A stretch of DNA of 64,000 bases from the NCBI GenBank assembly GCA_964550435.1, contig CAZJZI010000003.1, positions 1-64,000 of the forward strand, given 5' to 3'. Under the pieces are notes generated by a model. The model did not search any database, had not been told where the DNA came from, and saw only the letters and a list, made by a program, of their open reading frames with translations. The stretch comes from UBA11400 sp964550435 (lineage in GTDB: Bacteria; Bacteroidota; Rhodothermia; Balneolales; HLUCCA01). The position numbers were made by a program, and so were the translations under genes. Positions 49,784 to 58,773 of this stretch are shown here, one piece after another. Within the stretch, counting starts at the first letter, position 1. Every line of letters starts with the position of its first letter.

Positions 49784-51031
49784 ATGTGTCGATATGCCAT
49801 AGTTTTAGTGTTTTTAATGACGTTTTGGTCGTGTACCGACATCGATTTACCCCCAATTGAACCGGTTGCCGAGGCCAAACAACCAATAAAAACCGGTGCA
49901 GAAGTACTTCTAGGGAGCTTTCTACCAGATTTACATGGTAAAAGCGTCGGACTCGTTATGAATCCAACCGCCCGCGTCGGAAATACCCACATGCTCGACA
50001 CGCTCCTGGCCAGTGGCGTCAACATCAAGGCATTATTCGCTCCCGAACATGGATTCCGTGGCGACTATGGGGCCGGAGAGAAAATCACAGATGGCATCGA
50101 TGAACAAACTGGATTGCCAGTATTCTCCCTCTACGGACAAACCCGTAAACCAACTCCAGAAATGCTCGATGGCATCGACGTGTTGCTATTCGACATGCAA
50201 GACGTTGGTGCTCGATTCTATACCTATTTGTCCACCATGGGACTCGTGATGGAGTCGGCTGCCGAAGAAGGTGTTGAACTCTGGATTCTGGACAGACCGA
50301 ATCCCGCTGGTGGGGATTACGTGAGTGGCTGGATGCTCGATCCAAAGCATACCTCGTTCGTGGGCGCGTACGCTGTACCGATTGCGCACGGAATGACTCT
50401 TGGTGAACTGGCTATGATGATTCGCGATGAAGGGTGGCTGTATGCCTCAGAGCCATTGAATCTGCGCATCGTTACCATGCAAGGTTGGAACCGATCCATG
50501 AAATGGTCCGACACCGGACTCGATTGGGTGCCACCTTCTCCCAATTTGCCCACTCACGAACATGCCTTCCTCTACCTTGGGACCTGTTTCATAGAGGGAA
50601 CAAGTATGTCTGAAGGACGTGGTACGTCCGACTCATTTTTGCTGGTTGGTGATCCACTGATGTCGATTCCGCCGAGTGTAATTGATTCACTTCAGCAAAT
50701 CCATCCGATAGCCATCACCGACTCAGTATTCACTCCGGTTGACNNNNNNNNNNNNNNNNAGCACGAAAACACACAAGTTCAGGGGATGTATCTACGTGTT
50801 ACCGAAGATTCCTGGTCGGATCTGGATCCCGTTGCATTTGGACACGACCTACTCCGAGTAATGATGCAAAACACTGATTCAGTAACCACCAGAGATTTTA
50901 TCTATTTGCTTACAGGAACTGACAGAATCGACGAGTTTTTGGCTAATCCAGAACTCAGTGCTTCTGAAATGTGGGAAGAAGAAATTGAGGAGTTTAAGAG
51001 TAGGAGATCTCCGTATTTGCTTTATGAATAG
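49784..51031 (+). CDS. namZ: DUF1343 / NamZ-type exo-beta-N-acetylmuramidase, lipoprotein
   Basis: Likely removes terminal N-acetylmuramic acid from peptidoglycan fragments, the activity shown for NamZ (formerly DUF1343). A short lipoprotein signal ends MTFWSC. The Rossmann-like N-terminal domain has VGLVMNPTARV, ALFAPEHGFRGDYGAGE, FSLYGQTRKPTPEML and LLFDMQDVGARFYTYL; then DRPNPAGGDYVSGWML and GTCFIEGTSMSEGRGTSDSF, all conserved in the family. Sixteen N (50744-50759) hide about five residues, but the frame fits on both sides. No other muropeptide-recycling gene is adjacent. Confidence 0.9.
   Translation: MCRYAIVLVFLMTFWSCTDIDLPPIEPVAEAKQPIKTGAEVLLGSFLPDLHGKSVGLVMNPTARVGNTHMLDTLLASGVNIKALFAPEHGFRGDYGAGEKITDGIDEQTGLPVFSLYGQTRKPTPEMLDGIDVLLFDMQDVGARFYTYLSTMGLVMESAAEEGVELWILDRPNPAGGDYVSGWMLDPKHTSFVGAYAVPIAHGMTLGELAMMIRDEGWLYASEPLNLRIVTMQGWNRSMKWSDTGLDWVPPSPNLPTHEHAFLYLGTCFIEGTSMSEGRGTSDSFLLVGDPLMSIPPSVIDSLQQIHPIAITDSVFTPVDXXXXXXHENTQVQGMYLRVTEDSWSDLDPVAFGHDLLRVMMQNTDSVTTRDFIYLLTGTDRIDEFLANPELSASEMWEEEIEEFKSRRSPYLLYE
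50744..50759. other. Run of 16 N inside namZ
   Basis: An unresolved short stretch. The reading frame before and after agrees if the gap is 16 bases or differs by a multiple of three. Confidence 0.98.
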
Positions 51032-51042
51032 ACATTAGTGCG

Positions 51043-51066
51043 CAGTACACAGTGCACAGTTAACAG
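51043..51066 (+). repeat. CACAG-type heptamers after the namZ stop codon
   Basis: cagtaca, cagtgca and cagttaa follow one another 11 bases after the namZ stop. They are the same family and sense as after the M28 stop (45956). Confidence 0.7.
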
Positions 51067-51071
51067 TTTTA

Positions 51072-51155
51072 GCGCACAAGGGTCAGTAAGGTCAGAGAGT
51101 GCAGTTTTTACTCCCCTGAACCACCTGCACTTCCTGATCTTTCTGAACTTCGTGC
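51072..51155. repeat. Intergenic hairpin element, copy 3
   Basis: The left arm at 51072-51104 pairs with the right arm at 51125-51155 at about 24 of 31 positions by my count. It stands between the convergent namZ and rlmB genes, six bases to the right of a heptamer array. Confidence 0.8.
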
Positions 51156-51167
51156 ACTTCCTAAAAT

Positions 51168-51908
51168 CTATTTACCCGCTAGCCTATTTCTGATTATTTC
51201 ATAGCAGATCAGTGCTGCGCTCACAGAAGCGTTCAGCGATTCCACATTGTTTTTCATAGGGACACTCACTGTAAAGTCGCATTGCTTGAGGGTGTGCTGG
51301 CGGATTCCCTTGCCTTCGCTGCCTACAATTACAACCAATGGCATGTTAAAATCCTGCTTCCAGAGAGTGGTTTTGGCATTTTGGTCGAGTCCTACGACCC
51401 AGAATCCCGCCTCTTTCAGTAATCCGATAGACTGATTAATATTTACAACCCGAATGATCGGCACCATTCCCGCGGTACCGGCTGAAGTCTTGTACACAGT
51501 AGCGTTTACCGGTGCCTGCCGGTGCTTTGGAACCACAACAGCATCCATTCCTGATGCTGCTGCTGTGCGGAGAATGGCTCCAAAATTGGCTACGTCTTCG
51601 ATTTCGTCCATGATTAGAACGACGGGATTCGTCTTCACATCGATTGTTTCCAGCCACTCATCCAATTCCAGATATTCGACCGCGCTGAGCTGAGCTACGA
51701 CGCCTTGGTCGTTCACCGGTCCAACTAGCTCATTTAGTTTCTTACCAGGGACACGTTGCACAGGAATCCGATTGCCCGAAGCCATGTCCAGTATCTGTTT
51801 GAATCCACCTCCAGCTGTGTCACGGATGTATATCTTCTCTACCTTCTCGGGGTTCTGTTTCAGGGCTTCTTCGACAGGATGTCGACCGTAAATCAACGAT
51901 TCACTCAT
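51168..51908 (-). CDS. rlmB: 23S rRNA 2'-O-ribose methyltransferase (RlmB/TrmH family)
   Basis: SPOUT-class methyltransferase of 246 residues; RlmB methylates G2251 of 23S rRNA. A small substrate-binding domain starts with LIYGRHPVEEALKQ. The trefoil-knot motifs are DVANFGAILRTAAASGMDAVVV, PLVVIVGSEGKGIRQ and VSVPMKNNVESLNASVSAALICYE. Its start overlaps the stop of the upstream small membrane protein gene by an ATGA. Confidence 0.93.
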   Translation of the reverse strand: MSESLIYGRHPVEEALKQNPEKVEKIYIRDTAGGGFKQILDMASGNRIPVQRVPGKKLNELVGPVNDQGVVAQLSAVEYLELDEWLETIDVKTNPVVLIMDEIEDVANFGAILRTAAASGMDAVVVPKHRQAPVNATVYKTSAGTAGMVPIIRVVNINQSIGLLKEAGFWVVGLDQNAKTTLWKQDFNMPLVVIVGSEGKGIRQHTLKQCDFTVSVPMKNNVESLNASVSAALICYEIIRNRLAGK

Positions 51909-52228
51909 GAGTACTCCTTCAGATAGTCGATGGTCTGCATGACCTGTTTACGTTGATAAAAAATGAGGGCCATATTCAGTACGAACACTACTCCAAGGCC
52001 ATAATACACAAGATCGCTTATCTGGGTGATACCAGAAATAAATGAATAACTGAAGAACAACAATGCGAACAGGTTGACCAGTATCATGATCCGGTATCGC
52101 TTGACCCGTTTTTCGAGAAGTTCGAGTTTAATATTATTTGGAACCTCTGCGTGATTCTTGCCCACGTGCAGTTCCAATACGGCACGAATCGCCGCTGGGA
52201 TGGTTGATGGATTGTTTTTATCTGTCAT
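51905..52228 (-). CDS. Small membrane protein with two helices
   Basis: Hypothetical protein of 107 residues. A soluble N-terminal half rich in basic residues (LELLEKRVKRYR) is followed by two hydrophobic helices at about 46-66 and 72-89 and a short basic tail. No family recognised. It overlaps the rlmB start by four bases, so both are probably translated from one message. The 111-base divergent gap to pyrG would hold its promoter. Confidence 0.75.
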   Translation of the reverse strand: MTDKNNPSTIPAAIRAVLELHVGKNHAEVPNNIKLELLEKRVKRYRIMILVNLFALLFFSYSFISGITQISDLVYYGLGVVFVLNMALIFYQRKQVMQTIDYLKEYS

Positions 52229-52339
52229 GAGTCAAAATTACGAATTTTTCGGAATGATTTGGTGATTTGACTGCAATTCGGTTTGATAAGCGTTCAGATA
52301 TCTGCTATTTTAGACATCCATCCACCCAAACCAAACTTG

Positions 52340-53950
52340 ATGTCTACCAAGTATATTTTTGTAACCGGAGGGGTTACATCATCCCTTGGCAAGGGAATAA
52401 TTTGCGCTTCATTGGGCCGATTGCTCACCGCCCGCGGACTCCGCGTCACCATTCAGAAACTGGATCCTTATATCAATGTCGATCCTGGTACCATGAATCC
52501 CTATGAACATGGGGAAGTGTATGTAACCGACGATGGCGCCGAGACAGACCTAGATCTTGGTCACTACGAACGATTTCTGGACTTGCCAACATCTCAACAG
52601 AACAACGTTACGACCGGACGCATCTACTACGATGTGATTATGAAAGAGCGTCAGGGTGCGTATCTGGGCAAGACTATTCAGGTGGTACCTCACATTACCG
52701 ACGAAATCAAGTCCCGCGTTCGTTCACTGGGAGACTCTGGTAAATACGATGTGGTCATTGTTGAGATCGGAGGGACCGTAGGCGACATCGAAGGACTTCC
52801 ATATTTGGAAGCCATGCGTCAGATGCGATACGATGTGGGTCGTAAAAATACACTCTCAATTCACCTGACCCTGGTTCCTTATCTTAAAGCTGCGGGTGAA
52901 GTCAAGACCAAACCAACACAGCATTCGGTCAAAACATTACTTGAAATTGGTTTACAGCCAGATATCCTGGTTTGCCGTGCAGAAGTGCCCTTGGAGCGAC
53001 CTATTCGTGCAAAAATCGCCCAATTCTGTAATGTTGAAATCGAAGATGTAATTGCATCGATTGACGCACCGACCATTTACCAGGTTCCGCTGATGATGTT
53101 AGATGAAGGTCTTGATCAACGGGTTATTGATAAATTGGAACTTAAAGCCGGTGATATTGACCTGACCAACTGGCGAGACTTTGTCGGCCGCGTAATGAAT
53201 CCACCTCGAACAGTTGAAGTTGCTCTTGTTGGTAAGTACGTGGAGCATCATGATGCGTATATGTCTATTGTGGAGGCGTTTATCCATGCCGGTGCAGTGA
53301 ACAATTGTAAGGTGAAAGTTCGTTGGGTGCAGTCTGAGAACCTGACTCCCGATAACGCTGCTTCCACGCTCGAAGGCGTTCATGGAGTACTTGTTGCCCC
53401 TGGATTCGGAGGACGTGGTATCGAAGGGAAGCTTGGTGCGGTTCGCTGGGCACGTGAAAACGGGATTCCGTTTTTTGGAATCTGTCTTGGGATGCAGTGC
53501 TCGGTGATAGAGTTTGCTCGTACTATTTGTGGTATGAAGGGTGCCAACTCTACTGAGTTTGATCAGGAATCCCCGTACCCGGTTATCGATATCATGCCCG
53601 AACAAAAGCAGATCAAAAATATGGGTGGTACAATGCGTCTTGGTAAATACGAGTGTAAGCTCACATCTGGATCCAAGGCACATGCTGCATACGGACAAGA
53701 ATTCATCTCCGAGCGTCACCGTCACCGATATGAGATGAACAACGATTTGTTGCCACAGTTACAGGCCAAAGGCATGATTGTGAGCGGTACGAATCCGGAG
53801 CGTGGACTCGTAGAAATTGTAGAGCTACCAGACCATCCATGGTTTGTGGGTGTTCAGTTTCATCCGGAGCTGAAAAGTACGGTAACACGTCCACATCCTT
53901 TGTTCGTCGGCTTCATAGGTGCAGCGGTTAAGCACGCAGGAAAAGCCTGA
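52340..53950 (+). CDS. pyrG: CTP synthase
   Basis: Makes CTP from UTP, ATP and glutamine. The 536 residues are standard. The synthetase domain starts KYIFVTGGVTSSLGKGIICASLG, with DPYINVDPGTMNPYEHGEVYV. The glutaminase domain has the Cys nucleophile in FFGICLGMQCSVIEFAR and His/Glu in GVQFHPELKST. I start at ATG 52340, which gives the conserved N-terminus; 19 further codons upstream are non-conserved. The Nudix gene follows after two bases. Confidence 0.97.
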   Translation: MSTKYIFVTGGVTSSLGKGIICASLGRLLTARGLRVTIQKLDPYINVDPGTMNPYEHGEVYVTDDGAETDLDLGHYERFLDLPTSQQNNVTTGRIYYDVIMKERQGAYLGKTIQVVPHITDEIKSRVRSLGDSGKYDVVIVEIGGTVGDIEGLPYLEAMRQMRYDVGRKNTLSIHLTLVPYLKAAGEVKTKPTQHSVKTLLEIGLQPDILVCRAEVPLERPIRAKIAQFCNVEIEDVIASIDAPTIYQVPLMMLDEGLDQRVIDKLELKAGDIDLTNWRDFVGRVMNPPRTVEVALVGKYVEHHDAYMSIVEAFIHAGAVNNCKVKVRWVQSENLTPDNAASTLEGVHGVLVAPGFGGRGIEGKLGAVRWARENGIPFFGICLGMQCSVIEFARTICGMKGANSTEFDQESPYPVIDIMPEQKQIKNMGGTMRLGKYECKLTSGSKAHAAYGQEFISERHRHRYEMNNDLLPQLQAKGMIVSGTNPERGLVEIVELPDHPWFVGVQFHPELKSTVTRPHPLFVGFIGAAVKHAGKA

Positions 53951-53952
53951 TT

Positions 53953-54429
53953 ATGAGCATCGATTTCACCCGAGCGCTTGGACATAGGGTTCGGGTGAGA
54001 GCCTGTGGACTTGTTGTGCACGATGAGGCTTTGTTGTTGGTAAGGCTTCAGGCACCAACTCGACCGGATCCGTTCTGGTCTGTTCCCGGGGGTGGCGTTC
54101 AACACGGGGAGTCGCTCGAAACCGCAGTTATACGTGAACTCTACGAAGAAACCGGTTTGGAAGTAGCTGTTAATCGACTTCAGTATATCACTGAATTCAT
54201 ACAACAACCTTTCCATGCCATAGAATTCTACTTTTTGTGTCAAAAAACAGGGGGCACACTCTCAAAAGGACATGATCCAGAGTTTGAAGTGGGGAGTCAG
54301 TTGATACTGGATGTAGCATTTACATCTCTGGACGAGCTAGATGAAACTGATCTATTCCCTGAATTCATCCGTCATCGGTTCCTAAAAGATTTGCAACGCG
54401 GGACAGATACTCCGATATGGATACGCTAA
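53953..54429 (+). CDS. Nudix hydrolase
   Basis: A 158-residue pyrophosphohydrolase with the complete box GGGVQHGESLETAVIRELYEETGLEV at about residues 47-72. The substrate is unknown; the operon with pyrG suggests nucleotide clean-up, by inference. The last 65 bases overlap the end of the convergent acetyltransferase gene, an unusually long 3' overlap. Both products look intact. Confidence 0.9.
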   Translation: MSIDFTRALGHRVRVRACGLVVHDEALLLVRLQAPTRPDPFWSVPGGGVQHGESLETAVIRELYEETGLEVAVNRLQYITEFIQQPFHAIEFYFLCQKTGGTLSKGHDPEFEVGSQLILDVAFTSLDELDETDLFPEFIRHRFLKDLQRGTDTPIWIR

Positions 54430-54880
54430 GGTGAATCCTGAAGTCGTTATGCACCTCGTTCCAGCCGGCTTCGATGACCTTGAAACCATCTGAAAGTCCC
54501 ATCATCAGCATTTCCGGTGCTTGATTTGGGAACGTATCGAATTCGAAGGTTTTGTAACCACGTTTAGCAGCCTGTTTCATCATCTGTATGGTCATGAGCC
54601 GAGCGAAGCCTTTTCGCCTGAATGCGGGCATGACACCACCTTTAGCCGAGTAAAAAATGCCATTTTCCTGTCCATAACCCACTTTGAATCCCGCACGTAT
54701 ACCATCAATTTCAAGTAAAAGAATGGTTAAATCGTTACGGTCATACGAGTTGATAACACGATCTTCGCTGAACAAGAACTTGTTCAGTGAAAGAATTCGG
54801 TCAATTTGAGTCAGTGGCAGCCGAAACAATTTTACCGACTTGTCCGAAAAAATCAACTCCGGGGCATCATATAACGACAT
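54365..54880 (-). CDS. GNAT-like acetyltransferase
   Basis: A 171-residue protein with the GNAT acetyl-CoA segment GGVMPAFRRKGFARLMTIQMMKQAAKRGYKTFEFDT near 80-115 and preceding strands ILLLEIDGIRAGFKVGYG. The substrate is unknown. Its C-terminal 21 codons lie antisense to the Nudix gene. Divergent from nadE by about 80 bases. Confidence 0.8.
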   Translation of the reverse strand: MSLYDAPELIFSDKSVKLFRLPLTQIDRILSLNKFLFSEDRVINSYDRNDLTILLLEIDGIRAGFKVGYGQENGIFYSAKGGVMPAFRRKGFARLMTIQMMKQAAKRGYKTFEFDTFPNQAPEMLMMGLSDGFKVIEAGWNEVHNDFRIHLSVSISEYLSRVANLLGTDDG

Positions 54881-54963
54881 TTTGCAGAAAAATGATTAAT
54901 TTTGCGCGCTGTGTCTATGTTTGACCACTCTTATTACTCAGCACCATCCAAAATACTGCAGCA

Positions 54964-56649
54964 TTGGCTAACCTTAAAATTAGAATTAAGCAGATCAACA
55001 CCATTGTTGGGGATCTACACGGAAATACGCAAATGGTATTGAATGCACTAGCAGCAGCTAGTGCTGATCATGTTGACTTGTTGGTACTGCAGGAACTTGT
55101 GACTTGTGGGTATCCTCCTGCAGATCTACTCGAACGTGAATCCTTTCGTGAGCGTATATACGAGAGCAATGACCAGATTGTGGAGGCTACCCGAGCGATG
55201 GGGACAGCGATTTTGTTCGGTACGGTGACAGCCAACGAAGGGTACGGCCGACGCATGTTCAATTCGGCAATTCTGGCAGCCGGTGGAAAGATAGTAAGTA
55301 CTACTTACAAGACGTTGCTCCCGACGTACGATATTTTTGATGAATTGCGCTATTTCGAACCGAACAATGCCGGATTCGAAGTGGTTACGTTTCGTGGATT
55401 AAAACTTGGGCTCACGATCTGCGAGGATATTTGGAACGTGGATAACGAAATCGTGTACCATAACTACGATAAGGATCCCGCTGCAGAACTCAAGGCCAGG
55501 GGCGCCGAAGTACTTGTGAATGTATCGGCTTCACCCTACACGAAGCGAAAGGCAGATGTCAGGTTGCGGATGCTCAGGAACCATGCAATGGAGAGTGGCT
55601 TACCGATTTTATATGTGAATCAGGTAGGGGCGAATACCGAGGTTTTATTCGATGGTGACTCAATGGTGATGAACCGTGACGGAGTAATTGTTGCTGATAC
55701 TGAAATGTTTGAGGACTCGCAGTCAGACGTTATTTGGGATAACTCCATGAGTACGTTTGTATCTCTTCAGCCCAATGTAGGAAGAGAATCATCGATGCAG
55801 GCTCGTCAATTCAGGGCGTTAAAAATGGGAATTCAGGATTATTTCCGCAAATCAGGATTACCAGGAAAAGTTGTATTTGGACTTAGCGGGGGCATCGATT
55901 CGGCATTGGTCGCTGTTCTGGCAACTGAGGCACTAGGTCCACAAAATGTGACAGCATACACGCTTCCATCCATGTTTTCATCTGATGGGAGTGTGACAGA
56001 TTCGCAAAAATTGGCGAAAAATCTTGGCATTTCACTCCAAGAACTTCCAGTGACCCCTGCTTATGAAACGCTGATGCAGACATTGGAACCACTGTTCATT
56101 AATACTGAGTTTGGATTGGCAGAGGAAAATCTGCAAAGTCGTATCCGCGGGACATTATTAATGGCTATCTCTAATAAGTTTGGGTCCATTTTGCTCAATA
56201 CCGGTAATAAATCTGAGTTGGCTGTAGGGTATTGTACATTATACGGTGACATGAATGGTGGACTTTCTGTTATTTCTGATTTGTATAAAACCGAAGTTTA
56301 CGCATTGTGTGAATGGCTAAACAAAACATATTTCGGTCGCGAAGTCATTCCAAATGAGATTCTAACAAAAGCGCCAAGTGCTGAGTTACGTCCGGACCAA
56401 AAAGACAGCGATTCTCTGCCCGAGTATTCTGTTTTAGATCAAATTTTAAAACTATATGTCGAGGAGCAACTATCTGCTGAAGTTATTGCTGAACGCGGAT
56501 TCGATGCAGATGTGGTAAAAAAAGTTATCCGGTTAACAGATGGGGCAGAATTCAAAAGGCGTCAGAGCCCGCCAGGACTCCGATTGAGCGCCAAGGCGTT
56601 CGGCATAGGGCGAAGATTACCTATTGTTCAGCGCTGGACCAGACAGTAG
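54964..56649 (+). CDS. nadE: Glutamine-dependent NAD+ synthetase
   Basis: Amidates deamido-NAD to NAD with glutamine as nitrogen source. The N-terminal nitrilase-type glutaminase (about 1-260) has Glu in LLVLQELVTCGYPP, Lys in YKTLLPTYDIFDE and the nucleophile Cys in LGLTICEDIWN. The synthetase domain has the P-loop-like FGLSGGIDSALVAVLA near 304-319 and NTGNKSELAVGYCTLYGDM. The start must be TTG 54964: the conserved LKIRIKQINTIVGDL begins three codons later and no ATG or GTG precedes it in frame. Confidence 0.95.
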   Translation: MANLKIRIKQINTIVGDLHGNTQMVLNALAAASADHVDLLVLQELVTCGYPPADLLERESFRERIYESNDQIVEATRAMGTAILFGTVTANEGYGRRMFNSAILAAGGKIVSTTYKTLLPTYDIFDELRYFEPNNAGFEVVTFRGLKLGLTICEDIWNVDNEIVYHNYDKDPAAELKARGAEVLVNVSASPYTKRKADVRLRMLRNHAMESGLPILYVNQVGANTEVLFDGDSMVMNRDGVIVADTEMFEDSQSDVIWDNSMSTFVSLQPNVGRESSMQARQFRALKMGIQDYFRKSGLPGKVVFGLSGGIDSALVAVLATEALGPQNVTAYTLPSMFSSDGSVTDSQKLAKNLGISLQELPVTPAYETLMQTLEPLFINTEFGLAEENLQSRIRGTLLMAISNKFGSILLNTGNKSELAVGYCTLYGDMNGGLSVISDLYKTEVYALCEWLNKTYFGREVIPNEILTKAPSAELRPDQKDSDSLPEYSVLDQILKLYVEEQLSAEVIAERGFDADVVKKVIRLTDGAEFKRRQSPPGLRLSAKAFGIGRRLPIVQRWTRQ

Positions 56650-56792
56650 AATTCCAATCATTTCAAAAAGTTGTGAAAAGTATCAACCTGGACATTTTTT
56701 CGGGTCATAATGCTTATATTCACCAACATTGTATACTAATTTGAATCTCAGTGCGTAATGCCTGAAACCAAAACCGATTAACGCTCTTTTCT

Positions 56793-58772
56793 ATGTATAA
56801 AAAACTGACCCTGATGCTCCTGGCGGGAGTAGTCGGAACTTCCGTTGCTCAGGCCCAGCAAAACGGCTATAATTCATCCAAAGATCAGCGTTTGGAATAC
56901 ATCGAACCTGTACAGTTGAAGCAGGATCCATCTATTCCAAGATCCCAGCCTGTTGGAATTGACGAGCTAGAACGTGATTTGATGCAAAGTCTGGCAGATA
57001 TTTATCGCCAGCATGTATTGGCCCTGGATTCGCAGGTTAACGGCGATCTGGTTAGTGCCGAAAAATACATAATTGATGGACTTACGGCATTTCAGAGTAT
57101 CATAGAAGAGTATCCGGAGGTTCAGTCGAATCGTCGTGTTGCTGAGCTGTATCGAACCCTTATCGCTGAATATCAGGCTTTTTACGGGATTACGGACCCT
57201 ATTGGAGAACCAGTTGGAGATGTCTTTGCAGCTTTGAACGAAATGTTCAACCTCTCTGATGATTTTGTCGATTCCGAATATTTTGTACTCCCAGAGAATA
57301 TTGGTGTAGAGAAGACTGAAGTTCCATTGATTCTAAATCGACAGGTGCAGAATCAAATAGCATATCTGGCCTATCGTCGTCCTGAGATTATGTCGAGATG
57401 GCTTGAACGATCGGCAGTCTATTTTCCCATGATGCGTGAGATTTTTGAAGATGAAGGAGTGCCGTTGGAGCTGATTCATTTGTCCATGGTCGAGAGTGGA
57501 CTCGTTCCTGTAGCTGCAAGTCGTGCACGTGCTGTTGGACTATGGCAGTTTATTCAGTCTACAGGGGCTATGTATGGTCTTGAAGTAAATTGGTGGATTG
57601 ATGAGCGTCGTGACCCGGTCAAATCGACCCGTGCAGCTGCACGACACCTAAAGGATTTGTATGAGTACTGGAATGACTGGCATCTTGCTTTAGCGAATTA
57701 TAACGTGAGTACCCGTCGCATGCGTCAGTCTATTCAATTAGCAGGTGGTCAACGCGATTATTGGGCGATTTTTCCATATTTGCCTCGAGAAACCCGTGGT
57801 TATGTCCCTATTTATATCGCTGCCACCCTCATTGCATCGAATCCTCAGGATTTTGGATTTGAGCCGCGATATGATGCTGAACCATATACGTTTGATTTGG
57901 TTGATATTGAAGGATCAGTTGATTTGAATATTTTGGCTGATGCTGCTGGTATCACTACACAAGAATTACGTGCACTGAATCCTGAACTCCTTCGCTGGGC
58001 AACACCTCCAGGTAGATCGGCGTATCCGTTGAAAATTCCAGCAGGTACCAAAGAACAGTTTCTGGAGAGTTACAAAAACATCCCCGATACTGCCCGCAAA
58101 GAGTTACTTGTTCACACTGTTTCACGCGGTGAATCTCTTGGGATTATCGCAAACAGATATTCAGTAACTGTTCGTGATATTTTCGCAGCGAACGAACGAC
58201 TTAATACTACCATTTTCCCAGGTCAGGAAATTATAATTCCGGTTCCCGAAGGCAGTAATGTGGCGATATCAGCGAATATGCCATCTCGGGCAAGAAGTGC
58301 ATCAAGTGGATCTTCTTCCCGCTCTACCCCAAGTAGTTCAAACGTTGTCGCTCCTCCGAATACAGCTCGTGTTTCTTACACCGTTAAATCAGGTGATACC
58401 ATCGGTCATATCGCCGAATGGTTCGATACCGATGCATTCCGTGTTCGTGGATGGAACAACGTTTCAAATAATATTAGAGTCGGTCAACGGTTGGCTTTGT
58501 TTGTCCCGGCTTCTCGATTGAATGAATTTGAACAAATCAATTCAATGTCTTTCAACGACAAGCAGTCTTTGGTACGCAACCGGCGGAATGGTGGTGGGTC
58601 TGTGAATATTGCTGCAAACACCTCCTCCGGAGCGGAAACGTATACTGTACGCCGCAACGATAATCTGTTTAATATTGCACGTGACCATGGTACCACAGTG
58701 CAACAACTACGTCAGTTGAATAACTTAAGAAACGATCGAATTTATGCAGGCCAGGTTCTCAGATTGCGATAA
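56793..58772 (+). CDS. mltD: MltD-like lytic transglycosylase with three LysM domains
   Basis: Periplasmic murein hydrolase of 659 residues. Order: signal peptide (ends SVAQAQ), helical region, SLT catalytic domain (about 215-350) with the catalytic Glu in LSMVESGLVPVAASRARAVGLWQF and the MltD-type DERRDPVKSTRAAARHLKDL, then LysM repeats at about 443-487 (VHTVSRGESLGIIANRY), 528-572 (SYTVKSGDTIGHIAEWF) and 613-657 (TYTVRRNDNLFNIARDH). A Ser-rich linker separates the first two LysM. The S41 protease starts one base after its stop. Confidence 0.94.
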   Translation: MYKKLTLMLLAGVVGTSVAQAQQNGYNSSKDQRLEYIEPVQLKQDPSIPRSQPVGIDELERDLMQSLADIYRQHVLALDSQVNGDLVSAEKYIIDGLTAFQSIIEEYPEVQSNRRVAELYRTLIAEYQAFYGITDPIGEPVGDVFAALNEMFNLSDDFVDSEYFVLPENIGVEKTEVPLILNRQVQNQIAYLAYRRPEIMSRWLERSAVYFPMMREIFEDEGVPLELIHLSMVESGLVPVAASRARAVGLWQFIQSTGAMYGLEVNWWIDERRDPVKSTRAAARHLKDLYEYWNDWHLALANYNVSTRRMRQSIQLAGGQRDYWAIFPYLPRETRGYVPIYIAATLIASNPQDFGFEPRYDAEPYTFDLVDIEGSVDLNILADAAGITTQELRALNPELLRWATPPGRSAYPLKIPAGTKEQFLESYKNIPDTARKELLVHTVSRGESLGIIANRYSVTVRDIFAANERLNTTIFPGQEIIIPVPEGSNVAISANMPSRARSASSGSSSRSTPSSSNVVAPPNTARVSYTVKSGDTIGHIAEWFDTDAFRVRGWNNVSNNIRVGQRLALFVPASRLNEFEQINSMSFNDKQSLVRNRRNGGGSVNIAANTSSGAETYTVRRNDNLFNIARDHGTTVQQLRQLNNLRNDRIYAGQVLRLR

Positions 58773-58773
58773 T

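Noticed and set aside
26603..51167. Genomic island or prophage explaining the repeat-rich region
   Set aside because: Gene content is ordinary housekeeping and metabolism; no integrase, transposase, phage gene or tRNA insertion site was found.
53099..53725. Antisense open frame opposite pyrG
   Set aside because: Shadow of a highly conserved gene with no recognisable protein features.
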